Below are positions 19,407 through 27,552 of a DNA stretch of 64,000 nucleotides, in pieces. The stretch's first letter is position 1; each line of letters begins with the position of its first letter. The notes below the pieces were generated by a model that saw nothing but the letters and a program-made list of their open reading frames with translations, searched no databases and had not been told where the DNA came from. The DNA comes from Clostridium manihotivorum (GTDB taxonomy: Bacteria; Bacillota; Clostridia; Clostridiales; Clostridiaceae), in contig NZ_CP025746.1 of the NCBI RefSeq assembly GCF_004015185.1, forward strand, positions 3,365,776-3,429,775, read 5' to 3'. The position numbers were made by a program, and so were the translations under genes.

Positions 19407-20039
19407 CTAATTTTTTATGCTGCTTTTATCAAAGCTAATTACAGTGGCCCCCATATTATCAGGAGTATCCTTACTTAGTAAAATAGAATATCTAATCCCA
19501 TCTCCAGAAGCCTCTTTTACCATTTTAGCACAGTAAGTTGGAGTTCCAGGTAAAAATTTATCTTTATTTGAATATGTATCATAGGCTAAATCTTTAATAA
19601 TCTTACCATCTGACTCATATTCCTCTAGTTTATTTACTAGAAGGGGACCATCATTTTTTAGCGTTCCTTTGATTACACGCACATAACCTGCTTTACCATT
19701 ATTAAAGGAATCAATAAATTTATCTAAACTTGAAATATTATATACTTCAAGTTCACTGCTGCTTTCTTTAGAAAGCATTATTACACTTCCATTACTTAAG
19801 GACAGCTTAAAGTCTCTAGCTTCGTCTATATTAGGCTTTTTTAGAGCATTATTCTCTTTAAATAACTTACCTAGATTTTCGGATTCTTCTTCAGCATTTT
19901 TCTGTGAATCAACATTTTTCACATTTGCATTAGTAGTGCTTACAGTACTTACGGTTTTACTTACACTCTTACTAGATGTACACCCAGTAGTGATTAAAGC
20001 TACTAGTATTATACTTGTTAAAACTCCATATCTTTTCAT
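19407..20039 (-). CDS. Lipoprotein, DUF4362-like
   Basis: 210 residues. MKRYGVLTSIILVALITTGC is a lipoprotein signal with the lipid-modified Cys at 20, followed by a Ser/Thr/Val linker. The domain from about residue 90 (LDKFIDSFNNGKAGYVRVIKGTLKNDGPLLVNKLEEY, then DKFLP and a lone Cys) has the layout of DUF4362 proteins, an assignment I make from pattern memory at moderate confidence. It should be anchored on the outer face of the membrane. The ATG at 20039 follows GGAGAT. No neighbour suggests a role. Confidence 0.65.
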   Translation of the reverse strand: MKRYGVLTSIILVALITTGCTSSKSVSKTVSTVSTTNANVKNVDSQKNAEEESENLGKLFKENNALKKPNIDEARDFKLSLSNGSVIMLSKESSSELEVYNISSLDKFIDSFNNGKAGYVRVIKGTLKNDGPLLVNKLEEYESDGKIIKDLAYDTYSNKDKFLPGTPTYCAKMVKEASGDGIRYSILLSKDTPDNMGATVISFDKSSIKN

Positions 20040-20437
20040 AATATATCTCCATTTTAGCATTGTTACAACATGTTTAGGCCCTATCTTTAACTATATTATA
20101 GTTTTCAATATAAACAACCTAAGTTATCGGAATGCTATAAAAACATCAAATAACATCTATATTATACTAAATTTAAGCACTATATTCAAAATTTGTAAAA
20201 GTATATGTTTGTTAGCTTACCTTATATTGATAGGTTTGGATAGTAGAACCTTTTATTTCTTATGTGTAAAAAGTAATGGCCATCAGGTTTAATACTAAAC
20301 CTGATGGCCGAAAAGTCACCCACATTTTTTAAATACATTCGCGTATAGCAGCTAAAACTAATATGGTTACCATTCTAAAGCTTATTTTAGCTAAGTAACA
20401 ACCTATTATTAGAGATAAACTGTTTAGGAATTATGAA
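20040..20437. other. Intergenic region with a strong hairpin
   Basis: About 400 bp without a gene apart from a perfect 14-bp stem at 20278-20309. Otherwise nothing recognised. Confidence 0.5.
20278..20309 (-). terminator. Perfect 14-bp hairpin, probable terminator
   Basis: GGCCATCAGGTTTA, ATAC loop, exact complement. On the minus strand it is followed by ATTACTTTTTAC, so it likely ends transcription of the 20438-21058 gene. Confidence 0.6.
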
Positions 20438-21058
20438 TTAATTAAGTTTTTTTATCTTAAAAATCTCTCCAACACTTACTAACTTTATATTTAAATTATC
20501 TGTCAAGCTTTTAAGGTTTCTAAGATTATTTATAAATCTAGAATTGTTTCTTTTAACAACTATCTCAATTACATCTATAATATCTTGTTTTTCCTTTAGG
20601 CTTAATCTTAGATCGTGATTTAAACACTCTTTATTTATATAAGTTAATGTAGTCCAAAGCTGTTCTTCTGATATAGTATTTAAATCCATTAGTACCCAGG
20701 TAAAGTCTTTTCTTCTATGATGCTCTGGGTAAGCTTCCTTAAAAAATTCTATAAAGTGATTAGTTGGTTTTGGATCTTTTTCAGAAACTAGTTTGCCTAA
20801 TTGAGATTTTAGATTATTCTTTAGAAACATTCGGGTATTAGGCTTTATGTCTAGTGCTTCTATTTTCTCATATATTAGATTATATGTATCTTGAATCTTA
20901 TCAGGAGTTATTTCTAACTTCTTTAAAATCCTTGTAAGTTCAATGTATTCAAGTATGTTCTTCTTTGTATTAATTTCCTTACCGTACAGTTTTTCAAGTA
21001 GTTCAACTGCAGTTAATTGTTCTATTTCTTCTTTAGTCAATGTGAAGTTATTTTCCAT
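20438..21058 (-). CDS. Protein of unknown function
   Basis: 206 residues, soluble, predicted largely helical, with many Lys/Glu and a central segment HFIEFFKEAYPEHHRRKDFTWVLMDLNTISEEQLW. No signal peptide or membrane segment. I recognise no family. The ribosome site GGAG before ATG and ordinary codon use support a real gene. Its neighbours (lipoprotein, DJ-1 protein) give no clue. Confidence 0.6.
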   Translation of the reverse strand: MENNFTLTKEEIEQLTAVELLEKLYGKEINTKKNILEYIELTRILKKLEITPDKIQDTYNLIYEKIEALDIKPNTRMFLKNNLKSQLGKLVSEKDPKPTNHFIEFFKEAYPEHHRRKDFTWVLMDLNTISEEQLWTTLTYINKECLNHDLRLSLKEKQDIIDVIEIVVKRNNSRFINNLRNLKSLTDNLNIKLVSVGEIFKIKKLN

Positions 21059-21384
21059 GTTTGCTCCTTAAGTATATTTAATGAAATTCTTTTTATTAAT
21101 TATTAGGATGCTTTATAAGTATACCAATTTAATTAGAGAAATATCTCTATTCAATAGGTCCATCTTATTGTACCACAAATGAAATTACATCAAAACAATA
21201 ATTAAAGACTATACTTAATAATATTGTTGAAATTAAATTGATTTTCTTTTCATGTACACTGTTTATGTTTATGAGATGTTAATGCTGCGTCATATAAAAG
21301 AAGGAGTGCAGCCACCATTACTGACAAAACCAGCTCTAAAGTAAAAGGTGGTGAAAAGAGCTATCTTAACTACTTCAAGCCATT

Positions 21385-22011
21385 TTATTGAATTGAGTTC
21401 ATTAACTCAAAAAAATATTTTGGTTCTTGGGTTTTATAAAGATTGTACCAGGAATCCAAGGTTTGCGGTAAGAATATATCTAGACTTTTCAATATATGCA
21501 AGGCAAATTCAAGAGGAGCTATTCCAGAAGCAGTAATCAAATTTCCATCAGTTACTACAGGTTCCTGCTTATAATACAGCTCTCCGGCATAGTTTGGACA
21601 AACCATTTTAAGATATCCAAGGTCATTGCTTGTATGATTTCGTTGATTCAATACTCCTCCCATAGCAAGTCCTATTGTAGCACCACAAATTGCCCCTACA
21701 ACAATACCTTCCTCTAAATATTCTTCAGACATTCTTATAATTGGAGCATGAATTGCTTCTGGCCATGTATTACCACCAGGTAGAATCAAAGCAACAGCAT
21801 CTTTAACACTACACTCCATAAGTTCAATTTCTGGCAATATTTTCAGACCTCCCATTGTAGTAATAGGACTCTTGGTAATTCCTACAGTTACAACTTTTAG
21901 CGGCATTAATCCCTTTTTGCAGTACCTTCCTGAATTGATTTCAGGTATTAAATAACCTATTTCCCAGTCAGCCATTGTATCAAATACATAAAGATATACT
22001 GTATCCTTCAT
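21385..22011 (-). CDS. DJ-1/PfpI-family protein (class I glutamine amidotransferase-like)
   Basis: 208 residues. An N-terminal strand VYLYVFDTMADWEIGYL, the LILPGGNTWPEA segment and VGAICGATIGLA, whose Cys is the nucleophile elbow of the DJ-1/PfpI superfamily, are clear. Members act as deglycases, chaperones, isonitrile hydratases or unknown hydrolases, so the reaction is open. GGAGGAAT precedes the ATG. The gene follows a WYL regulator by about 100 bases on the same strand, so the regulator probably controls it. Confidence 0.85.
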   Translation of the reverse strand: MKDTVYLYVFDTMADWEIGYLIPEINSGRYCKKGLMPLKVVTVGITKSPITTMGGLKILPEIELMECSVKDAVALILPGGNTWPEAIHAPIIRMSEEYLEEGIVVGAICGATIGLAMGGVLNQRNHTSNDLGYLKMVCPNYAGELYYKQEPVVTDGNLITASGIAPLEFALHILKSLDIFLPQTLDSWYNLYKTQEPKYFFELMNSIQ

Positions 22012-22089
22012 TTTTTATTCCTCCACATTCATTTTATTGGTATTATTGGTTATAGGATGGTGTCAAACTCCATCTGGATCTATTATATA

Positions 22090-22124
22090 TTATCTTCACT
22101 GACAAATTCAGTCAGTGAAGATAA
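22090..22124 (-). terminator. Hairpin spanning the stop codon of the WYL regulator
   Basis: TTATCTTCACTGAC at 22090-22103 pairs perfectly with 22111-22124. The right arm includes the regulator's stop codon. There is no T tract, so it may attenuate or process the transcript towards the DJ-1 gene rather than end it. Confidence 0.5.
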
Positions 22125-23074
22125 TGAGCCATTAAATCTCTAAGAATTGCTGCCATAGCATCTTTAAAACTATTTGGTTCAAGCACCTTTATTGATTTAC
22201 CATATTGAAGTAGAATATGAGGAACATAGGTATTGATTGAGTTTTCATCCATTAAAAAATTAGCTCTGCATTCAGTTCGTTCTATAATATGGTATCCTAA
22301 AAACCAATGTGCACAAAGATCATTCAATGCTTCTGATTTGCCCTCAATCACTAAATTACAAAGTCCTACTTTGCTTTCTGAATTTGATAATAAGTTTTTT
22401 GTAAAAAACTCACGTGCCGAAAAAGCTTCAGGACGGTTAAACGAATTTTTAGTTACTATTATATTTACTATCCTATCTACCCTAAAGCTACGAATTTCAT
22501 TCCTTAGGTGGCAAAACGAAATAACATACCACTTATCGTTCCAGTAGAGCATCCCATAGGGATCAACAATCCTTTGCTTAGGATTCCCTTCATAACCTGA
22601 ACAATATTCAATTTCCATAGAGCATTCATTAGCAACAGCTTGCTCAATTTCCATTAATATAGGTTTGACAGCTGGATCGCAAATACGACTGACTACTTCA
22701 AAGCCGACTAAATGACGATTAAGAACTTTTTCTTGTTCTTGATTCGAGAACATCTTTAACTTTGAGGTTGCACTATTTAGTGCTTCCATAAAAGGATATC
22801 CTGCTTCCATTGCAAAAATAGCAGCATGTAAAAGTGATTTTTTCTCTTCAAGGTCAAAAAACAGTGGTGTTCGGATAAAATTGTTAAGCAAACTATATCC
22901 ACCGTTATGACCAGGCTCAGATATTATTGGCACTCCACTAACACACAATGCATCCATATAACGGTAAACTGACCTTATGTTTATTTCTAACCTTTCTGAT
23001 ATTTGTTTTGCAGTTATTTTTGCACCTGAATTCAGCATCCATAAAATTGCTAGCATATTATCATTCTTTGGCAT
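22112..23074 (-). CDS. Helix-turn-helix, WYL-domain transcriptional regulator (YafY type)
   Basis: 320 residues. Residues 1-60 form a winged helix-turn-helix (ITAKQISERLEINIRSVYRYMDAL), then a WYL domain around residues 145-215 with DPYGMLYWNDKWYVISFCHLRNEIRSFRVDRI, and a C-terminal WCX-like extension. WYL regulators sense ligands, often nucleotides or nucleic acids, and control nearby genes. GAGGGG precedes the ATG. The DJ-1 gene downstream is the likely target or partner. Confidence 0.88.
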   Translation of the reverse strand: MPKNDNMLAILWMLNSGAKITAKQISERLEINIRSVYRYMDALCVSGVPIISEPGHNGGYSLLNNFIRTPLFFDLEEKKSLLHAAIFAMEAGYPFMEALNSATSKLKMFSNQEQEKVLNRHLVGFEVVSRICDPAVKPILMEIEQAVANECSMEIEYCSGYEGNPKQRIVDPYGMLYWNDKWYVISFCHLRNEIRSFRVDRIVNIIVTKNSFNRPEAFSAREFFTKNLLSNSESKVGLCNLVIEGKSEALNDLCAHWFLGYHIIERTECRANFLMDENSINTYVPHILLQYGKSIKVLEPNSFKDAMAAILRDLMAHYLH

Positions 23075-23242
23075 AATGAGCCCCTCTTCCCTAGATTTTA
23101 TTAGTATTATTTATTAGTAAATACAATGTACATCATTGCTAAGACATATTTTTCTCGTATCTAAATTAGTATTTTTCACACCTTTGTTTATTAAAGAAAC
23201 TCAATGGGGCCCAATTTTTTTCTTCATATTAATTCTTTTAAA

Positions 23243-23304
23243 AAGCTCATCTCTGCATCGAATTAATGACCACTTAATTTCAACAGGGTACTTTAAGAGA
23301 GCTT
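23243..23304. repeat. 62-bp dispersed repeat R2, copy 1
   Basis: Aligns without gaps to 27486-27547 (50 of 62 identical by my count). Ends AAGCTC/GAGCTT are complementary, so the element can fold. It lies 2 bases beyond the stop codon of the cobalt/nickel ATPase gene. Confidence 0.7.
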
Positions 23305-23306
23305 AA

Positions 23307-24035
23307 TTAAATTATATTATTTTCAAATAAAAACTTAGTATCCTTCATTACCTCTTCATAAGCATCATCTCTTATGATGCTGTGATTGTCAGAGAAAACA
23401 AGAGCTCTCTTAAATACTCCTTGAACGTATTCGAAATCATGGGTTGAACATAGGATTGTCTTACCAGCTTCATTTAGATTAATCATGAACTTTTTAAGAA
23501 ATCTTTTTGTTTTAGGGTCAAGTCCATTCATTGGTTCATCAAATATATAAATATCTGGATTTAAAACCACCACTGAAGCTATAGCAACTTTTTTCTTTTC
23601 TCCGCCACTTAGATGGTAAGGTTGTCTATCTGACAAACTTTCGATTTTTAGCAACCCAATGGTATCTTTTACCCTTCTATCAACTTCTTCCTCACTCATG
23701 CCCATCTGTCTTGGACCAAAAGCGATTTCATCATAAACCTTAGAGCAAAACAGTTGTACTTCTGAGTTTTGAAATACAAAGCCTATTCTTTTATGAAAAG
23801 CCTTCGAGAACCTTTCGTTCTGTAGCTTTTTACTTGTTATTTCTTCATTGTCCAGGATATACTTTCCCTTTGTTGGAGATATTAAGCCATTTATAACACT
23901 CATAAGAGTTGATTTACCACTGCCATTAACTCCTATCAAAGCAACAGCTTCTCCATCTTCAATCTTAAAACTTATGTTATTTAGGGCAGTTATGTTATTA
24001 TCATAAGCATAACAAACTTCTTTCATCTCTATCAT
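23307..24035 (-). CDS. ECF-type cobalt/nickel transporter ATPase (CbiO/NikO)
   Basis: 242 residues with Walker A GVNGSGKST, Q-loop FQNSEVQLF, signature LSGGEKKKVAIA, Walker B IYIFDEPMNGLD and the switch His in STHDFEYV. The SEVQLF and AFGPRQMG stretches mark the ECF/CbiO branch. It powers metal uptake together with the permease and NikMN unit encoded just upstream. The start is taken at ATG 24035, about 10 bases after AGG; an earlier ATG at 24053 overlaps the permease gene and has no clear ribosome site. Repeat R2 follows the stop directly. Confidence 0.9.
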   Translation of the reverse strand: MIEMKEVCYAYDNNITALNNISFKIEDGEAVALIGVNGSGKSTLMSVINGLISPTKGKYILDNEEITSKKLQNERFSKAFHKRIGFVFQNSEVQLFCSKVYDEIAFGPRQMGMSEEEVDRRVKDTIGLLKIESLSDRQPYHLSGGEKKKVAIASVVVLNPDIYIFDEPMNGLDPKTKRFLKKFMINLNEAGKTILCSTHDFEYVQGVFKRALVFSDNHSIIRDDAYEEVMKDTKFLFENNII

Positions 24036-24039
24036 ACAA

Positions 24040-24837
24040 TCACAACCTATCAAAATAAAAATATGTTAGTACTAATATCAAATCAATTGCTACGAATATA
24101 AAATCATATAAACTGAATTTAAATTTTGTATATATTTTATATTCTCCAGTAAATCCTCTGCATTCCATGGCCATATGCATCTCTTCAGCCATTTCTTTAG
24201 ACTTTATAAACATAGTCCCTACAATGCCAGAAAGAGACTTATTTTTGTTTTTACTTCGCCCTACAGATCTTACCTTAAGTGCATAAAGCATGTTTAAAGA
24301 AAATTCTCCAAGGATTATTATATATTTTGTTGTTATATCTAATACGAATATAAACATATCTGGCATATGAAATAATTTTAAGGCATTTATTAAATCACTC
24401 CAATTTGTAGTTATGGCTAAAATATTAGCTGAAGTTATTGAAGTTAATACTTTTAAGATAATAACTAAGCTATTATTACCATATCCAATAAATATAGCAG
24501 GTAGAAGTACTATAAATGTAAATAACGAAACAACCATATTAACCTTTAAAATATGTTTAATATCTTTTATACTTAAGAAATTAATTATAACCAATAGAAC
24601 TACATCAACAACGAATATGTAGTATATACTTTTAGCTAAAGCTGTAAGAATAATAAATATAAGAGTTGAGGCTAACTTTATTGCAGCATTTATCTTAATT
24701 TTGCTCTGCTTTTGACTTCCTTGAACTCTAAATTTGTTGAGTATTGAAAGTAACGAGATAATACTCTTATTTATAAAGGCATCCTTGCCTTTTTCTGGTG
24801 AATAATCATCCTTTTTAAGCAGCCATTCAGGCATCAT
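24040..24837 (-). CDS. ECF-type cobalt/nickel transporter permease (CbiQ/NikQ)
   Basis: 265 residues with about five membrane segments, an N-terminal hydrophilic extension and the coupling motifs near the C-terminus: RSVGR and MEMHMAMECRGFTGEYK-like sequence (ECRGF matches the second Ala-Arg-Gly type coupling helix). It joins the ATPase to the substrate-binding membrane subunit. AAAGGAAG precedes ATG. It overlaps or abuts the ATPase gene, so both are translated from one mRNA. Confidence 0.87.
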   Translation of the reverse strand: MMPEWLLKKDDYSPEKGKDAFINKSIISLLSILNKFRVQGSQKQSKIKINAAIKLASTLIFIILTALAKSIYYIFVVDVVLLVIINFLSIKDIKHILKVNMVVSLFTFIVLLPAIFIGYGNNSLVIILKVLTSITSANILAITTNWSDLINALKLFHMPDMFIFVLDITTKYIIILGEFSLNMLYALKVRSVGRSKNKNKSLSGIVGTMFIKSKEMAEEMHMAMECRGFTGEYKIYTKFKFSLYDFIFVAIDLILVLTYFYFDRL

Positions 24838-24893
24838 AATCTTCCTTTCTTATAGAAAATTAAAATTATTTATATAAAGTGTAATTACACATT

Positions 24894-25880
24894 CTACTGA
24901 TTTTCTTTTCTAGAACTTGATATAAGTCTAAAAATAATCAATAATATTGCAACCCCTGCTATGGCTGAAAGAATATACCCTAGGTTTTCAGGAAGTCCCT
25001 TTAAAGAGTAATCTGACATAAGCGATTTAAAGCTAAAGCCATTTTTCATACCTTTAGGGATAAAGCCTAAGGTTTTGCCACCTGCCTTTACTGAACTTAT
25101 CTCATCTATTCCCCATTCACCCCAAGCAGTACCTGAAGCTAAAAGGCCTAAAGGTGATAACAATATAAGTACTATGATAAAAGCATAGACTGGTTTTGTT
25201 TTTGTCTCAGTATTATCATATAGAATTCCAGGTGAAACTCTTTTTATAAAACTAAGTACACCTACTGTTATTATTCCTTCCAATACACCTGCAACAGTTA
25301 AGTGAGGTATCATCATTGATGGTATAGATATACCTAGAGGATAAGGACAATATAAAGGCATGCCAAGAGAATCTTTAAACAATAATGGTTGTATCCCAAA
25401 TTCTACTGAAGTAAATAAAGCTCCTATATTTAAGCCGATGTATGAAGAAATAAAGGTTACGATATTACGTCCCTTATCTGTAGTTACCCTTCTGCTTAGA
25501 AGATTATAAATATAATAACCTGAGGTTGGGATTATAAAAGCCATATTGAAGGCGTTAGCACCATAGGCTAGTATACCACCATCTCCAAATAAAAGTGCTT
25601 GAATAAGTAAAGCAACAGATATTGATATGCAAGCCGCTTCTGGCCCTAATAAAATTGCAAGTAAAGTACCACCAACGGCGTGTCCAGAAGTTCCACCTAT
25701 TAAAGGAACATTGAACATCATTGTAAGAAAAGAAAGCGCTGCACCTATCCCCATAAGTGGCATCTTCTTTTTTGTGAGTTTTTTCTTTACTGTTTTAATC
25801 GCTCTAGCCCATATAGGAACCATAGCTGCACCCATAACAGCACAGGTAGCTGGACTTAAATAATTGTCTGGAATATGCAT
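24894..25880 (-). CDS. Nickel/cobalt ECF substrate-binding protein, CbiM-PDGLE fusion (NikMN type)
   Basis: 328 residues. MHIPDNYLSPATCAVMG is the CbiM/NikM N-terminus, whose first residues and His coordinate the metal; GGTSGHAVGGTLLAILLGP is the second family signature. After about residue 225 a second domain (LLSPLGLLASGTAWGEWGIDEI, one final membrane helix) is the PDGLE/NikN module, here fused. This arrangement is typical of nickel ECF systems, and hypB next door supports nickel over cobalt. GGGGAG precedes ATG. A terminator-like hairpin lies 50 bases upstream of the start. Confidence 0.9.
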   Translation of the reverse strand: MHIPDNYLSPATCAVMGAAMVPIWARAIKTVKKKLTKKKMPLMGIGAALSFLTMMFNVPLIGGTSGHAVGGTLLAILLGPEAACISISVALLIQALLFGDGGILAYGANAFNMAFIIPTSGYYIYNLLSRRVTTDKGRNIVTFISSYIGLNIGALFTSVEFGIQPLLFKDSLGMPLYCPYPLGISIPSMMIPHLTVAGVLEGIITVGVLSFIKRVSPGILYDNTETKTKPVYAFIIVLILLSPLGLLASGTAWGEWGIDEISSVKAGGKTLGFIPKGMKNGFSFKSLMSDYSLKGLPENLGYILSAIAGVAILLIIFRLISSSRKENQ

Positions 25881-25929
25881 TTTTAACTCCCCTTTGTAAT
25901 TTTTGTACCTATATATTTAGATTTTAGCT

Positions 25930-25987
25930 AAAAAATAAGGCCACAAAAATTGATAATTGTATAACAAAAATCAACCTTCGTGGTCCT
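25930..25987 (-). terminator. Intrinsic terminator between hypB and the nickel transporter, candidate attenuator
   Basis: On the minus strand AGGACCAC and GTTGAT pair with ATCAAT and GTGGCCT, followed by TATTTTTTAG. It ends about 50 bases before the NikMN start, leaving little room for a separate promoter, so transcription into the transporter operon seems to pass through it. Confidence 0.6.
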
Positions 25988-26012
25988 AATAAAATTCTAT
26001 TTATACTAATAA

Positions 26013-26067
26013 CTCTAGGATTTTAGGTGAAATATTAATAAGATCTTAAATTACTAAAATCCTCTAG
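26013..26067 (-). repeat. Inverted repeat in the nickel transporter leader
   Basis: Arms 26013-26026 and 26054-26067 match at 12 of 14 positions. With the downstream terminator hairpin it makes a two-stem leader. The word CACGAAGG occurs in the minus sense both here (near 26128) and in the terminator stem (near 25983). Confidence 0.5.
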
Positions 26068-26182
26068 ACTAAGCAATTTCATAGCTTAAACTAATGTTTA
26101 ATACATTAAAAAAAGTAAACTGCATGCCTTCGTGACATACATATAAATTTTACAATAATTTATTGACGATGTAAATAATATG

Positions 26183-26842
26183 TTATTTTCCTATAGTAGC
26201 TTTAAGTTTTTCTTCTAGGACTTTAGATAGTTCTGGTATACCTTCCTTAGTCCTTGTAGATACCTTAAATATATTGGCGTCAGGCTTTAAAGCTAATATA
26301 TTCTCTTCAACTTTATTATGATCAAACTCAAAATGCTGAAGCATATCATATTTATTTAGTATGGTTATATCTGCTTCTGTAAAGAGCAAAGGATATTTCT
26401 CTACCTTATCGTCACCTTCTGGTATACTTAGTATGGCAATCTTAAGATCTGCTCCAATATCATACTCCGCTGGACAAACTAAATTTCCTACGTTTTCTAC
26501 AAAAATAATATCTATTTCGTTTAAATCAAAGTATTGCAGTATATTTTTTATTGAAAGCGGTTCAATGTGACAGGCACCTTCTGTATTAAGCTGAACTACT
26601 GAGATTCCAAGTGCATCTATCTTCTCTGCATCTACCTTTCCGGCTATATCCCCTTCAACCACAGCAATGTTGTATATACTCTTTAGAATATTTATAAGCT
26701 CTATAATAACGCTAGTCTTTCCTGTTCCAGGGGACCCCATTACATTTATAAGATAGACTTTCTTGGATCTTAATATCTCTTTGATATCATTACTACAATC
26801 CTTACTATCTTCTATCACTTGTTTAACAACTCTAATATCCAT
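26183..26842 (-). CDS. hypB: Nickel-incorporation GTPase HypB
   Basis: 219 residues. P-loop GSPGTGKTSVI, EGDIAGKVDAEKI, the metal-binding TEGACHIEP (Cys-His pair at the dimer interface), FVENVGNLVCPAEYD and the guanine-specificity NKYDML are visible. HypB delivers nickel to [NiFe]-hydrogenase maturation or related enzymes. It lacks the N-terminal CxxCGC site and histidine-rich stretch of some HypBs. No hydrogenase or other hyp genes are in the window; the linked transporter fits a nickel role. GGAGATG precedes ATG. It diverges from the DUF3842 gene. Confidence 0.9.
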   Translation of the reverse strand: MDIRVVKQVIEDSKDCSNDIKEILRSKKVYLINVMGSPGTGKTSVIIELINILKSIYNIAVVEGDIAGKVDAEKIDALGISVVQLNTEGACHIEPLSIKNILQYFDLNEIDIIFVENVGNLVCPAEYDIGADLKIAILSIPEGDDKVEKYPLLFTEADITILNKYDMLQHFEFDHNKVEENILALKPDANIFKVSTRTKEGIPELSKVLEEKLKATIGK

Positions 26843-26949
26843 ATGTACATCTCCAAAACTATAGAATATATCTATATTTTATTATATAATAAAATTTATG
26901 GTTATGTAGTCTTTTTATTTAAAAAGCTTAAAAATCTGGAGGCATTTTC

Positions 26950-27375
26950 ATGAAAGTTGCTGTAATAGATGCACAGGGTGCAGGTCTTGGACAAACAATA
27001 ATAAAAAAACTTCGTAAAGAATTAAATAGTACTATTCATATAGTTGCACTTGGGACAAACACCTTTGCTACCTCTAATATGGTTAGAGCTGGGGCTAATG
27101 TAGGAATAAGTGGTGAAAAAGCAATCTGTTCTTTTTGCACCAACAACAAGATGGATAGTATAATTGGACCTATAGGTATACTTTGCAGTGGTGGTATAAA
27201 CGGTGAGATTACACCACTAATATCAAAGGCTATATACGATATGAATTGTACTAAGTATATCCTACCTCTTCAAAAACATGAGATATACATTCCTGGAACA
27301 AAGAATACTCCGATTAAGGATTTAATAGATGAAATCGTTTCAGATATAAAGAGCAAAGTTGAAGTATTTGCTTAG
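26950..27375 (+). CDS. DUF3842 family protein
   Basis: 141 residues beginning MKVAVIDAQGAGLGQTIIKKLRKEL, a nucleotide-binding-like glycine loop, then ALGTNTFATSNMVRAGAN and GPIGILCSGGINGEITP. This matches DUF3842, a clostridial family without known function. One Cys cluster CSFCTNN could bind metal. Ribosome site TGGAGG precedes ATG. It diverges from hypB across 107 bases and I infer a role linked to nickel handling from that position only. Confidence 0.8.
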   Translation: MKVAVIDAQGAGLGQTIIKKLRKELNSTIHIVALGTNTFATSNMVRAGANVGISGEKAICSFCTNNKMDSIIGPIGILCSGGINGEITPLISKAIYDMNCTKYILPLQKHEIYIPGTKNTPIKDLIDEIVSDIKSKVEVFA

Positions 27376-27397
27376 TATGGGATAGTTGTACTAAACT

Positions 27398-27446
27398 AAA
27401 ACCTCTAAAAAGCCTTAGTTTATATAAGGTTTATTAGAGGTTTTAT
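27398..27446. terminator. Bidirectional terminator
   Basis: AAAACCTCTAA pairs with TTAGAGGTTTT, with inner CCTTA/TAAGG pairing, between the DUF3842 gene and the diguanylate cyclase gene. Confidence 0.8.
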
Positions 27447-27485
27447 TAATATACAATTCCTAAACTCTAATTTTGGACTATACAC

Positions 27486-27547
27486 AAGCTCATCTAAGCA
27501 TCGGATGACTGTCCACTCAATTTCACCAGGATACTTTAACAGAGTCT
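27486..27547. repeat. 62-bp dispersed repeat R2, copy 2
   Basis: Ungapped match to 23243-23304, same orientation relative to the neighbouring gene, ending 5 bases beyond the stop codon of the diguanylate cyclase gene. Confidence 0.7.
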
Positions 27548-27552
27548 AATAT

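Noticed and set aside
25881..26182. Cobalamin or NiCo riboswitch before the transporter
   Set aside because: The conserved cores I know for these RNAs are not visible; only generic hairpins are.
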